Below, piece after piece: positions 31,601 to 41,873 of a DNA stretch of 64,000 nucleotides. The translations under genes were made by a program, and so were the position numbers. Within the stretch, counting starts at the first letter, position 1, and each line of letters begins with the position of its first letter. The notes below the pieces were generated by a model. That model was not told the origin of the DNA. It was given only the letters and a program-made list of their open reading frames with translations, and ran no database searches. The stretch comes from Phoronis australis (taxonomy: Eukaryota > Phoronida > Phoronidae): assembly GCA_002633005.1 (NCBI GenBank), contig NMRA01000208.1:411606-475605 (forward strand). Reading direction: 5' to 3'.

Positions 31601-34600
31601 AACCAACATCACATGTTACACTTCCCCACATCCTTCCAATACAGTGAGAGGTTCAGAGGTTCAGATCCCTTGCACCTTCAGTGGGGAGGTTGGGATAATT
31701 ATTTGCATGACTTAACTATGTTGTTGGTGCTCTGTTATGTCAAATTATGTATTTTTTATATTTTTATTTAAAGAATCATGTTTTTGTTGTTTCTGGTATT
31801 GCAGTTGACTCATCTACTATTGCATCACATGAAATGGCAGTTTTGGACTCTATTATCTGTGGTGGATTGGCCTTGAGTCTGAAGGTAGGCATACGTTTGG
31901 TATAAGATTTGTATACAGTGATGCAGGTAATACATTTACATGAATAATGTTTTGATGTCTGCCACATTTACTTTCTGTAGAATGACTTGCAACAAGTTGA
32001 AACTTTAGTATTAATAGATTGTGGCAGGAGTTCTGTGCATGGCTTTTGTTCAGTGGTTTTGATTGGCTGTTGTGTAATGTCAAGGGAGATAATAATGCTC
32101 AACTTAATAAATCCCTTTGCTTTTATGTGGTTGTAGTGTACACTGTGAGAGTGTCCTAGGGACTCGATTCTTGTTTATTGTACTGCAATGTTTTAAGTAA
32201 TGGCTGTGAAGTTTTTGTATACACTGAGATAATTTACCCACCTGTGCATCAGTTTCACGAGTGTATATTCCCAGTTGTGTACCTGAGCAACACGTCATAT
32301 TAATCAAATGAATTTTTTAAGTAATATCTAATATTCTTTTTAGGCAGTTTATAAAAATAACCGTCAAACTATCAGTTGTGTCACTTTCCTTTAATTGAAG
32401 TTTTGCTGTTCCATTTTGTTGCCAGGCACACTTCATTGACCTCTTGCCAGACATCAGCGCTCTCTCTAGTTCTCTTGTTTACATCAACCTCAGCTTTAAC
32501 TGTTTCACAGTAAGTACTTACCAGACTGTCAACAGGCCCCGAGTTTGATTTTTGGCTTTACCAAGATGTTCTGTGTAACTTGTTATAGCTTGTGTCTTAG
32601 AAATCCATTGTTGAAGTTTTCAGGTGTATAAACATTGGCTTGTTAGGGAGAAACAAAGAACACTTTGGAAGTTGGTTTAGAATTCTGTAGAACCCTAGAA
32701 AAACGTCCAAATTTGTCCATCTTCGAAACGTCGTATCTGAAATGAAGCTTTCACATTCTATGCTTTATGCACTATTCTCCAAAATATTGTGAGAAATTGT
32801 TTCTAAATGTTTTAATTTTGCACGAACGATTATTACAGGAAATAGAGCTTTTACGATTTTTCAAAAAAATCAACTGTTGCGTGAAATGAAACGAAACGAT
32901 AATTTAGAAAACTTTAATGTAAAGTTACCTTTCGGAGTTATGTAGTTTTAACTCATATTTTAACAGAGTCAGTGACATGAACATTCGTTCTATTGGAAAA
33001 TTGTTTACTGTAACAGCATTTTTGAAATTTGGTAATTATAGTTACTGTTGCTTTGCTATTCTTTTTCACTAAACTTTACTTTAAGGACATGGTCACATGA
33101 TCCAATTAATGAGAGTCTGGTATAAATTTAAAAATCAAATTCTGCAGGCTTTCTACTTTCAGAAGATTCTGAGTTAAATCTGTAACTTTGCAGATATTTT
33201 GCCAAATACGCAGACTTGTTAATAACATCCTACGTAGCCTTAGAACTTTTTTAGTTGCAGGAGATTTAACAGCCAAGGAAAAAAATCTGGTCCCTTGATA
33301 ACACTGGAAGTGATATTGTTATTTCTATGTTGTGATATTTTTACGAATTCTTGTGACTTTTTGCAGGAATTTCCAGCCGAATTGTTTGAGATCAAACAGC
33401 TTCGCGTTCTCAAGTTGCGAGATAACCCAATCAGAGACATACCGCCAGAGATCAGTACCTTCGCTCAACTGAGGACCTTTGTTATCTCGTTCTGCCTCAT
33501 CTCATATCTTCCCAAAGAGTGAGTGGCATTATGTTGCTTTAGCCATATTTGCAAGTTACAGTTTTTTATTTAAATCATTAAATTCGAAAATGAATATTGC
33601 TTTCAAAATAGCAGCTAAATTAGGTCATATAATTACCATTCCTATCTTCAGTTCTTATGCATGTATAACTTTCAGTAATCAATTTACTGATTCCTGTCTG
33701 ACATTTAAAATTGTGAAGGGGTGTCATGTCACACTTCGCGATGGATTTCAAGATGTCAAGTTGCCATCATGTTTCGCCTGGTTGCCACGGATACTTCCCT
33801 TCCGTCCAATCACAATTCTCGTTCATGGTCAAGAATTTGAATTAGCTTCACATTCTATTACAACCCAGGAATACTCATACAACAGAAGTGTTGTTTCATG
33901 GGTCATGAAAAAATCTTGTATACCCTCATTTATATTACCTGAAGAGACATTTGTTTGAAATTTTACTTTCTTATTTTAGATTGCCTGAAGCGTTGTATGG
34001 TAAACTGTTTTCCTTTTCCAGATTATTCCATTTAAAAGAGCTCCGTTTTCTGGATGTATCCTACAACAAGTTGACATTCATTCCTAATGAGATAAAGTAT
34101 CTGAGGTGAGAAATAACAATTATCAAGAAACTGACACTAATTTTACTAGCTGCACTAATAGGACTTTTCTCAAGCACTAAAGTAGTGGTTGAGCATTCGG
34201 ATTCCTGATGTGAGACATGTTTCGTGGCATATTTGTTTTTATTGGCGAATGTTCATTTGATTTTCACTGTCAAACTATTCTGACAGTTTAGTCATTCCTG
34301 TCATTCACACTTCAATGTTAAGGTGTTATCAATCATTCAGAGGAGTATTAGAATTTTTTCATAAAACAAAGTAAGTATTATTGTGTGATTTAAACTGTCG
34401 TCATTTTCTCAGTCACTGAGACAACTGCAGTCATTAAACTATATTTACCACATACATCATTTTTTCTCATCTTCAGAAAGCTTAAAGAGTTCTCCCTGGA
34501 AGGCAACCAAATCCCAGCAATGCCAGCTGGAGCCTTGAAGCTCGACCTGACTGGTCTTCGTATGATAAACACGTTTATGCATCCTCTGTTTTGGAAGGAC

Positions 34601-35540
34601 TACACAAATAATGACACAGCACAGAGACTGACTGATCTGGCGGCACTTGAGTTCGCTCAACAACGGCTAGATGAGCGATATAAAGAGATTCCCAAGGCAG
34701 CACGCGACGTTCTGAAGTTGTGAGTTTAATTTTGAATTGACTCTTTTTGGCACTTCTTTCAAAGTTTTAGGGTTGCCTGTTTGGTTGAGAAGCTTGAGTT
34801 ATTGGTTGCATAACAGAAAGGCCATTCAGACCAAGACAGTTCATGTAATAATTCATCAAATATCTGTGATTTTTAAATTGGTTACCTGTACAAAAACACT
34901 TATTTTTATTATAAATCTTTACAGAAAAAAATGTCATTGTTACATAGTGTCCTGTTAAGTATATGTAACCCATTAGAGACAGACATGCAAAATAGAAAAA
35001 GTACGTAAGCGTCTAGAATATAACTTACACCCAACAGCTCATCTACACTAATGAGACTTCTTGAAGATTGCTTATACAAACGATAGCACTGTACTTTTTA
35101 TATCACTTTTTAATGTATTAAAATACTGCAGTATGAGACACATTTCATGTTGCAATGTTGTAGCGGCAATAGTCAGATATGACGTGTCCATATTTTTAGA
35201 ACCAGTTTGATGCCCGTTATTCAGGGAAGAAAATTTGGTTTGCAAAATTCGGACACGTTATACCTGACAGTTACTGTTGTTGTTATTGTTATTGAGGATG
35301 TGTTACTGGAGGACTGACTTGGTGAATGTTTTCTTTTACAGCCAGGAAATCTGTGACTGCTGCCAGGGGCCCCTTTTTGGTGCCGGTCTCCGCATCATCA
35401 GGCCATGCAGTTCCATATTTGGTGTGAAGAATCTGCCGTTCATGTTCCGCTGTTGCTCAAGGTACTGCATGACAGTGTTCCTCGGCAGTGTTGACTCACT
35501 TAGTGATGTTGTGTATGATGAAGACGACGACCTCACGTGA
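19638..35540 (+). CDS. LRRC63: Leucine-rich repeat protein, LRRC63-like, 12 coding exons
   Basis: Predicted exons: 19638-19670, 25053-25710, 27589-27738, 28115-28217, 28749-28948, 29488-29517, 31805-31884, 32426-32509, 33367-33518, 34022-34105, 34477-34719 and 35342-35540. All junctions are GT-AG and keep phase, and the sum is 2016 nt (671 residues). The N-terminal 400 residues are polar and low in known domains. From about residue 420 come leucine-rich repeats with a 23-residue period: LRVLKLRDNPIRDIP, LRTFVISFCLISYLP, LRFLDVSYNKLTFIP and LKEFSLEGNQIPAMP. A linker follows, then a cysteine-rich end (ICDCCQGPLFGAGLRI, then FRCCSRYC) that may bind zinc, and an acidic tail. LRRs are protein-binding scaffolds; no enzymatic domain is seen. 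Architecture and the Cys-rich end suggest LRRC63; the name is less certain than the gene. The first exon is inferred from ATG context, a strong GTGAGT donor and frame continuity into exon 2. Confidence 0.82.
21156..22191. mobile_element. Non-autonomous hAT-type DNA transposon with perfect 8-bp target duplication
   Basis: The element spans 21164-22183. It starts CAGGCCTTCATG and ends CATCTAGG-type sequence inverted (GATGAAGCCCTG), so the termini are inverted repeats. It is flanked by AAGCTAGC at 21156-21163 and again at 22184-22191, an exact 8-bp duplication, the hallmark of hAT insertions. Subterminal arrays of GGACGCCCT / GGGCGTCC motifs occur at both ends. About 1.0 kb long, it has no transposase frame. 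A related right end lies at about 49040-49115. Confidence 0.88.
22780..22836. other. Two adjacent perfect stem-loops
   Basis: The first pairs CCGCTC (22780-22785) with GAGCGG (22794-22799). The second pairs AAAGTCACGCAT (22803-22814) with ATGCGTGACTTT (22825-22836) around a 10-nt loop. The local GC content is higher than that of the surrounding intron. It might be a structured RNA, or a regulatory palindrome; it matches no RNA family I know. Confidence 0.5.
24251..24500 (+). repeat. 50-bp minisatellite, 5 units
   Basis: Five tandem units start at 24251, 24301, 24351, 24401 and 24451. Each begins ACCRCTCAGAGCATG and ends AGGTATTGCC, with only one or two substitutions per unit. The high similarity implies recent expansion. 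It is intronic. Confidence 0.95.
25711..27588 (+). other. Intron 2 of the LRR gene, with a TIR element and a direct duplication
   Basis: 25766-26010 is a copy of a 250-bp element with TIRs like AATCTCGCCAAT, related to 50827-51062. About 26340-26520 and 26780-26960 are direct repeats sharing GATCATTTTCACCA and TTCCACTTTAAA. Reading on from exon 2 past 25710 gives a longer frame, but the AAGTGAGT donor and the phase of exon 3 show that the exon ends at 25710. Confidence 0.55.
29518..31804 (+). other. Intron 6 of the LRR gene, containing a minisatellite and a tandem duplication
   Basis: At about 29787-29848 a 31-32-bp phrase containing ACAGGGTGACCCAAGAACG occurs twice. The phrase resembles mariner terminal repeats, but no inverted partner was found. 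The 26/27-bp minisatellite occupies 30691-31301. Otherwise nothing was recognised. Confidence 0.55.
30691..31301. repeat. 26/27-bp minisatellite, about 23 units
   Basis: The unit AACCTGCTGTATGAAGGGGT is followed by GGCCCC (26 bp) or GAGCCCC (27 bp). The two length variants alternate irregularly and other differences are single substitutions. Long minus-strand frames arise from the absence of stops in the unit and are artefacts. Confidence 0.97.
32690..33240 (+). repeat. Dispersed repeat related to 9370-9900
   Basis: Shared phrases in the same order include AACCCTAGAAAAACGTCCAA, GGACATGGTCACATG and CAGGCTTTCTACTTTCAGAA. It sits in the intron between exons 8 and 9 of the LRR gene and ends about 125 bp before exon 9. 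Confidence 0.55.
35168..35272. mobile_element. Palindromic MITE of about 100 bp, copy 2
   Basis: GTCAGATATGACGTGTCC at the left pairs with GGACACGTTATACCTGAC at the right, with two mismatches. The loop has CCAGTTTGATGCCCGTTATT, shared with copy 3. It lies in the last intron of the LRR gene, about 70 bp before the final exon. Confidence 0.75.
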
Positions 35541-35870
35541 CCTCCTGTGTACTTTTGTCATCATTCTGTCATCATCACAAAAAGCCATAACAGTCTTCCT
35601 AAAATTGCATTGACATTGCATGGTGATTCATTCAACAGCAGATTTTTTACCACAACCTTAAGTGAAAGAACATTTTATTGCTTATTGTGATAAAGCAACT
35701 TGCTAGTATTAAGCATGGTCTAATAGCTACAAGCACGCCATCTGTTGTTACCTCATGAACTCGGTCTCTTTTTGTTTATAATAATTTTCTATTTTGTATT
35801 TATTGTGCTCAATCAAATGTTTGAATGTGTAATATGATTTGAATTGTATTAATAAACTCTATATACACTG
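35541..35870 (+). terminator. 3' UTR and polyadenylation signal of the LRR gene
   Basis: After the TGA at 35538-35540 comes an AT-rich 3' UTR with AATAAA at 35851-35856 followed by a T/G-rich stretch. This would be the usual end of the 12-exon transcript. Confidence 0.7.
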
Positions 35871-35913
35871 ACATTTGATTGATTTTTCACATTTATGTTG
35901 ATTTGTACTACAG

Positions 35914-36240
35914 GGATCCATTACAAGCAGGTGCTCAGAAAGTTTTAGAGCTTTATCTCCTTGTCAGCTCAGTTGATAATTCAGTGTCATGGGCTTCAGT
36001 GTATGCATGTCTAACCACGACCTTAACTCCACGCAAAGCTTACAGTGAGATTGATCCGAATTTCTGAGAATCTTTTCAGACTACATTCATAGTGTGGTCA
36101 CCTGGTTTCAAAAACTGACTACATGACTATTCTAAACACTGGAACAAGTGCTAACACATCAGACACTGCTATTCACCTGTACATAAAACTCCATTCATTC
36201 ATGTCAAGTCATCATTGTGTTTTGCTGTTCAAATAAAAGC
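35914..36240 (+). other. Possible alternative terminal exon of the LRR gene
   Basis: A CAG acceptor at 35911-35913 opens a frame that continues in phase from an internal donor in exon 12 (exon end 35461, AAG|GTACTG). It gives 51 residues starting DPLQAGAQKVLELYLL and stops at 36065-36067. A separate AATAAA at 36232-36237 follows. The product would lose the acidic tail after the CCS motif. No homologous protein tail is known to me. Confidence 0.4.
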
Positions 36241-36829
36241 GAAAATGTAAAGAAAGCATTTTATGTTAATACCACTATATTTTTCATCTTATCTTTAAAA
36301 ATTTCCACGTAGCATACTTTTTAATCATGTGAAGCCCAACTGCCATAAAATGTACAAAGAAGATGCATGGTGGAAGATATCAACAGGGAAAGTTTTTGAA
36401 ACTAAATGTAGAAATGAATGTAGGTAAAAGTTGATCAATTTTGTACTAAAATAATTGCCATAACTCTTCTCTTCATTTTTCAAGGGACCCTAACACTGTT
36501 ATAAGCAACGCCTGGTGGCAGGTATGGTGCAGAACTTGTACGCGGGAAAAGCATTTTTTTCTGTGAAAAAATGAGGAAATAATATTTCACTCGTCCGCTG
36601 TGTTGTGTCTAAAATTAGCGAGAATTGACCGTAAACCAACCGCAAGCTGACAGCGTAAAAGTTGATAACAGCCTAGGTCTAAAAATAAATAAAATTTCTC
36701 CGGTGTATAAGAAGAGGGATATCTTGGACCAGTAAGTCTGCTCCCTGTAGTAAATCAGGCATCCGAGTGGTTATTGTGGAAGCAGTTAAACCTCTACTTT
36801 GATAACATATTTTATAAACATTTGTGCTT

Positions 36830-37445
36830 ATCGCAAAGGGCATTCATATCAGGATGTACTCTTACGACTCGCCGAAGAATTGAGGCAGGCCTTAGACGAA
36901 TGCTGGCTGTCAGTTAAAGCCTGTGGTCTCAGCGGCGAAACGTGCTCTTTTTTGAATTCCTCTCTGATAATGTCTGGAAGATGAATGAGAGTAAAAATTT
37001 GAATTTGAAATGCCCATACAGAGTGGTACCCAGTTCGTAAAGCATGAGTTCCCCAAGGCTCAGACCATGGACCTTTTCAACTTAATGTATTTATTCTACT
37101 TTCTGTAAGGGAGGCAACCTATGCAACTATGCAGATGGTAACACGGGAAAGTTTTTCGTTGACAATATTAGACAAACTCTGAATAACAAGAAGCAGTCAA
37201 CTGCTTTGCTCTCAAATTTACGACAGCAAACATGGAAATGTTTAAGACAACGATATTTTCCAGAAATACATATTGTGTGACTCTCAACAATACATTCTGA
37301 TAGGGAATGATGTCTTTCTCTGCGTAAAATCAATAAAGCTGTTGTGTGTCACAACCGACCCCGAGCTCAACTCGGATGACGTAGGACAAATTCCCCAAGA
37401 AGACTGCCAGCCAGACATGCGCTGTTCCGTCGTTGCCAGAGATGT
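36830..37445 (+). pseudogene. Decayed LINE reverse-transcriptase fragment
   Basis: Conserved LINE blocks follow one another in shifting frames. The first is RKGHSYQDVLLRLAEELRQA at about 36831-36890, like the family's 'RKGHSTQ..LL.L.E'. Next comes a GVPQGS-like stretch near 37048-37068, then a YADG (from YADD) catalytic-box remnant near 37127-37138. The last is SIKLLCVTTDPELNSDD at about 37330-37380, resembling the 'KLLGV.ID..L' block. Frameshifts and the altered YADD show it is inactive. The blocks suit the CR1/L2/Jockey-like group. Confidence 0.75.
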
Positions 37446-38334
37446 ATGCACTGTTCCTTCTTCTCTATCTCCTTTTGTTAACACCAAACTATGCATTTAT
37501 ACTGCAATCTTTTAATTGCTGCAAGCTTGTTTGGCATAACTGCGGCAGTTTTAGAGGGAGAAAATTGGGAAAATATCGCCCACCAAGGTTTGTTTTCAGT
37601 GATCAGTACCGAGGCTCCCTAGTAGTGCAAAGAAAGAAATTTCTAGCTATAGAGGTTTTTAAGAACCCTTCCACCCTTCCAAATCCACGGACCTCAGGCC
37701 CTTAGCTTTAGGAACTCTGCATACTATACACGAGAGGCAGAAATCTATTAACATAAGATCTGGGTTTCAATCAGAGCCGCAGAATGGGGAAAATGCCTCT
37801 TACTAGCCAACTGGTCTGTCTCCATGGAATAATTTACATGAGAAAATTAAATGTTGTACAGCTAAATTAGTTTGAAACCCTAATCTCGCACCATATCCAA
37901 GTCTTCAATCGTAACTGTCAAGACTGTATGCAGTAGAACTCCAATGACCACTTCCTCCGGCCAGCTCAATTTGTTATTATAATTCTTGTCATCCTAATGC
38001 TTTAAATAACATTCAGTAAAGATTTATCATTTATATCTGTTACTAGCACGTGTGTTAACATTTTGTTTCTTGTTATAGTTTCCATACCGATGCAAAATAA
38101 AAGTGCTACTTGGCTTTAGCCATAACCTACATCAGTAACAGTTCCCTCAGTGGCATTCACTGATCATGTACCAGGAACAATAGTTTTTAGTAGCACACGT
38201 GTTTATAACAGTAGACAAGACTTTACTTTGTGTTTACACTACAGGTTATTAGTTATGCAAAATGACAATGGTTGAACCATAGACATCTTAATACTATGGC
38301 TATGGGCTGAACTAGACCTCGCGCACCACACGTA

Positions 38335-38445
38335 CTGTCCACTGAAGAGATTAATTCTCTTTGGCACAACGCTGAATGTGAAAAAGCCGCCAGAGCTAGG
38401 ATTCATAAGTTGAGAAAATCATATGTGGGTTCACATATTGGTTAT
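38335..38445 (+). pseudogene. Small LINE ORF2 scrap (linker between endonuclease and RT)
   Basis: One frame reads EEINSLWHNAECEKAARARI followed by HKLRKSY. This resembles the 'WWN.EC..A...R' segment found just before the RT domain in many LINEs. It is short and has no flanking domain, so the call is tentative. Confidence 0.4.
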
Positions 38446-38544
38446 TGACACATGCGTTATGTTCAAATAAAAAGATACTAATTGCCTCTGTACTGAACTT
38501 TAGACCTCAAAATGCCACGAAGAGGAATCCCCATGTTGTGTTTG

Positions 38545-38682
38545 TTTACAATTGACTTCCGGGTTTCCTAGTCACGTGATTCACAATATGCGCCATCTTG
38601 GCTGATCTTCAGTCTTCAGAAGCATCTCGAGTTCCGTTAATCTCATTTAACTTGTATTCTGTATAATGTTGGCAGGTGGTAA
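38545..38682 (+). promoter_or_regulatory. Housekeeping-type promoter and candidate non-coding first exon of the PIX gene
   Basis: Within 60 bp are an ETS-type ACTTCCGGG (about 38556), an E-box CACGTG (about 38574) and a YY1-type GCGCCATCTTGGCTG (about 38590). Such clusters usually mark a transcription start without TATA. A strong splice donor, GTG|GTAAGT, follows at 38682/38683. The next suitable plus-strand exon is the PIX exon, whose acceptor is at 44633, 13 bases before its ATG. The short ATG at 38664 would run into a stop in that exon, so the exon is best read as 5' UTR. Confidence 0.55.
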
Positions 38683-39608
38683 GTTTTTACAATGAAGTGT
38701 AAACAAAAATTCAATCGCATTCGCTTTTGGGTTTGTCTGTTTGATCTTAAGTTCATGTTTGCCGGCTTGCTTTTGCATGGTGCTTCCATTGCCATTGGTA
38801 GGCATTGGTTTCCTCATTTGAGTTTTGACAATTATTGAATTATTCCGATCTTGACTCAACTCCACTGTCGAGTAAACTGAAGTGAACAGTCGTGCTTGCT
38901 ACGTCCGTTTATTCGGTTAACCCTCATTAAAGACCATCAGCTTGCTACCTATGTAATGAGCAACAGAGAGATCTAAAACTTACCTGTTTTAAAATCGACC
39001 TGTGCCTGTGGCAGTGTGGGGCTGTTAACAGTTGATTGTTGCAGGTGTAGAGAAATTCACCTACCCAAGGGCGGTACTGCCATTGCTCCAGTCGAGTAAG
39101 CAAATCGATGAGCTAAAAGGCAATTGCGCATTGGCAAGTGATTAAGAAAAACTTAAGTTGACTCATAATCAGTCACACCCTGATCTGGAAATTCACCACA
39201 CCCCTCTCGATTGTATGAAGTGTTGGGAATATCCAGTTTCTTGTGTGAATGTAATGCCGTATATATACCTCTTAGAATTGTTTGCCAAGTTGTAATTGCC
39301 TCTTGGCCAAAGAGTTTGGACCTTGAGACGCTCAACTTTCTTGGTGGCCTGTATTTGATATCTGCAATTCTACTCTGGCACTCAACAACAGTAGAATCCA
39401 TGACGCAGAGAGACACATACAAAATTCGTGAAATGCGAGTTACTCACTTACTCCCAAACTCTCCTGAAAAGCAGACTTCCCTTGTGGTCTGCATGGATCT
39501 GGAAATTCACCACACGATCTTGTGGAGTGTTGGCATTTTGTGCTTGGAGGGCAGTTGTATACCATAGGTGTCGTGAAAAAACAATAAGTCTTTTGAAATT
39601 GACATATA

Positions 39609-40408
39609 CAGTGTTCTCCACGACTTGTTTTAACTCGACGCTGTAACAAGTTTGGATTTCGAGTTTGGAAAATGCGCGTGAGTTTGAAAAGTGCTGCTTC
39701 AGGTTTGAACTTTTGGCCTGGCTTGGCATTTCAGCCCTCGACACTAATGCAGGGCCTGATTAAGTAACATCAAGCCCATTGCAGAATGTTAGAGGCAGTC
39801 AACACTATATGTATAACTTTGTATGACACTACAAAAAGAGTTTAAATTATCATTAACAAAATCTGCAAAAATCTTCAACTAAAAAAAATTTCATGGAGTC
39901 ATCTAGCTTGCTTAATCAAATGTCTAATCTACTTTGTCATTCTAACTTTAAAATTTTGCAAGTCAATCTGTAAAGAAACAATTTAATTGGCTTAATAAAG
40001 ACAATTTTGATTTTGACTGACACCTAGTGGCAAGTTAGAGCTTTTATGAGCTTATTCAACTTGACAACAGGTGTCACTAAAAACTAGGTCACATCAGAAC
40101 TCATGTTAGTAGTACTTAATATGTCTAATTGATATTAAAATCGGCATTGATGTTATTAAAAAGAACTTTTAATCTTTTGTTTGATGCTCTGGGTCTGTCA
40201 AATGCTTTGGAGGAATTATGAGATATATTGGTAGGAAAGCTAAACTTTGAAGTGTCTAAAAAGTAGGTCACACCAGTGCAGTGTGCAGTTTTAAACCATA
40301 TATAAATACCTCCAGCAAACCCATGAGTTTGATTAGAAATGACACAATGTCAACAACTGCTACTAAATGTTTGCGTCGAGTTTGGAATTTACAATGTGGA
40401 GAACACTG
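39609..40408. mobile_element. 800-bp non-autonomous DNA transposon with CAGTGTTCTCCAC termini
   Basis: The left end CAGTGTTCTCCAC (39609-39621) is exactly inverted at the right end (40396-40408). A second shared block, AACTCGACGC, lies about 20-25 bp inside each end. CAGTG ends are common in hAT elements. The flanks (GACATATA and ATATATAT) are not a clean duplication. The interior has GACAACAGGTGTCAC, also found inverted in the 21-22 kb hAT-type element. Confidence 0.65.
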
Positions 40409-40636
40409 ATATATATGGTCAGTGAAAGTGGTTCTTTGTGAACCCTGCTCTATTGTTTTATTACTCCATATGTATTCTTAATAGCCAAGCCCAGAATGGT
40501 GAATTATTTCCTGGCACTATTTCACCTCATATCCGCAAGCTAGAACTTGAGGCCAGAACCCAAACAGCTACAAAATTTTCTTGTGCACATATATCAGACC
40601 TGTAGAAATGTAAAAATTATTAAGGTGAGAGAAATT

Positions 40637-40828
40637 TGTCTTCATCTGTCCCCGTAGCCATGACTCATTGTCTTCATCTGTCCTCGTAGCCATGACTCAT
40701 TGTCTTCATCTGTCCCCGTAGCCATGACTCATTGTCTTCGTCTGTCCCCGTTGCCATGACTCATTGTCTTCATCTGTCCCCGTAGCCATGACTCATTGTC
40801 TTCATCTGTCCCCGTAGCCATGACTCAT
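40637..40828 (+). repeat. 32-bp minisatellite, 6 units
   Basis: Six tandem units of TGTCTTCATCTGTCCCCGTA plus GCCATGACTCAT occur, with single substitutions in units 2 and 4. There are no spacers, so it is not a CRISPR-like array. Confidence 0.95.
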
Positions 40829-41140
40829 TGTCATCCCTTGTAGTCACAAAGTTAACTATAACTTCACCTTACTCACTGCCATAATGCCACCCATCTCAAT
40901 TGTGATCTCAGATTTTGAACTCTTCCCAGTGGCCTAGTTCCACTCCATCTGTCACAAACGAGTTTGTATAGAATGCAAATTTTGATGGAGAAAATTGAAG
41001 TCGTAAGAATTTACTACTGCAATATGGTAACAACATGTGAACTAAAATTATACTTTCCCTTGTGACATAAATTTCTATATGGTCCCAGAATAGGGTATGT
41101 CTCATCTAAATCTACTCTTCCATGTTAACAACTTACGAAG

Positions 41141-41370
41141 GGGCAGTGTGTCCTACTGGGGTAAATGTCTGCTTACTTTAATGAAAGTCGTGAGCTCGAG
41201 TCCCAGTGGCGCACGCTGCTAGACCCCGTGGTTGGGTCTCTAGATACTCAGCTTGGTTTTAACTAACTATAAAAACTAGAAAAGAGTAAAAATGGTTCCA
41301 GGTGATGGGCCCATCTGAGCGGCCTATGCACGCCTGGTACAACATGTACTGGACTGCTTGCAATTATTTT
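41141..41370 (+). mobile_element. tRNA-derived SINE, apparently near full length
   Basis: A tRNA-like head has an A-box-like block near 41147-41162 and a B-box-like GAGCTCGAGTCCC at about 41192-41204. It is followed by an unrelated body and then the tail GATGGGCCCATCTGAGCGGC (from about 41303), shared with 19090-19170 and, inverted, with 45172-45262. The tail also resembles the end of the RNase H LINE at about 6110-6160. Confidence 0.7.
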
Positions 41371-41868
41371 TTCTTTTCTCAGGTCCCCCATCCTTCATCC
41401 CGCCTCCTAGTCCGCCTTATGGATGCCTCTTGTTATATACAGAAGTAACCTGAGGTTGACTTCGGTGTTCAGATATAATAATTAGTCTTGCGTGAGAGCT
41501 CTATCCACTGGGGAATTGGTAATGGCGCTCATTCCTTCTTGTTTTTACCTTGGCAATGCAGGTTGAATTTGTAGCCAAGGATTGATTTGGCTTGACAGTT
41601 ATTGGCTACCTGCTGAAAATCAATGATGTGTCCAGGTTTTGGTAGTTTCCAACTACTTGTATAGCTGGTAACACCTTCCAATACTCTATTACGCCATTTG
41701 GTTACACTTTTCCATGGCACCTTTCATGCATAGAGGTGCACCTTTGGAGGTTAAAATACTAGATTGACTTCTTTTCATCAGGCTTAAGTTTTTGGTAAGG
41801 AAATTGACAGTGAACTGTTTATACAGAGGGTTGGAAAGGGTACCCATCTTGCAGCCACAGAGGGGGGG

Positions 41869-41873
41869 NNNNN
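41869..41873. other. Sequence gap (5 N) inside a poly-G run
   Basis: Five undetermined bases lie between G-runs. Together with the N in a C-run at 11941, they mark homopolymers that sequencing or assembly did not resolve. Confidence 0.99.

Noticed and set aside
34000-34021. Upstream acceptor (TTTTAG at about 33979) for LRR exon 10
   Set aside because: It is in frame, but it would insert 14 residues and break the 23-residue LRR period, whereas the acceptor at 34021 keeps it exactly.
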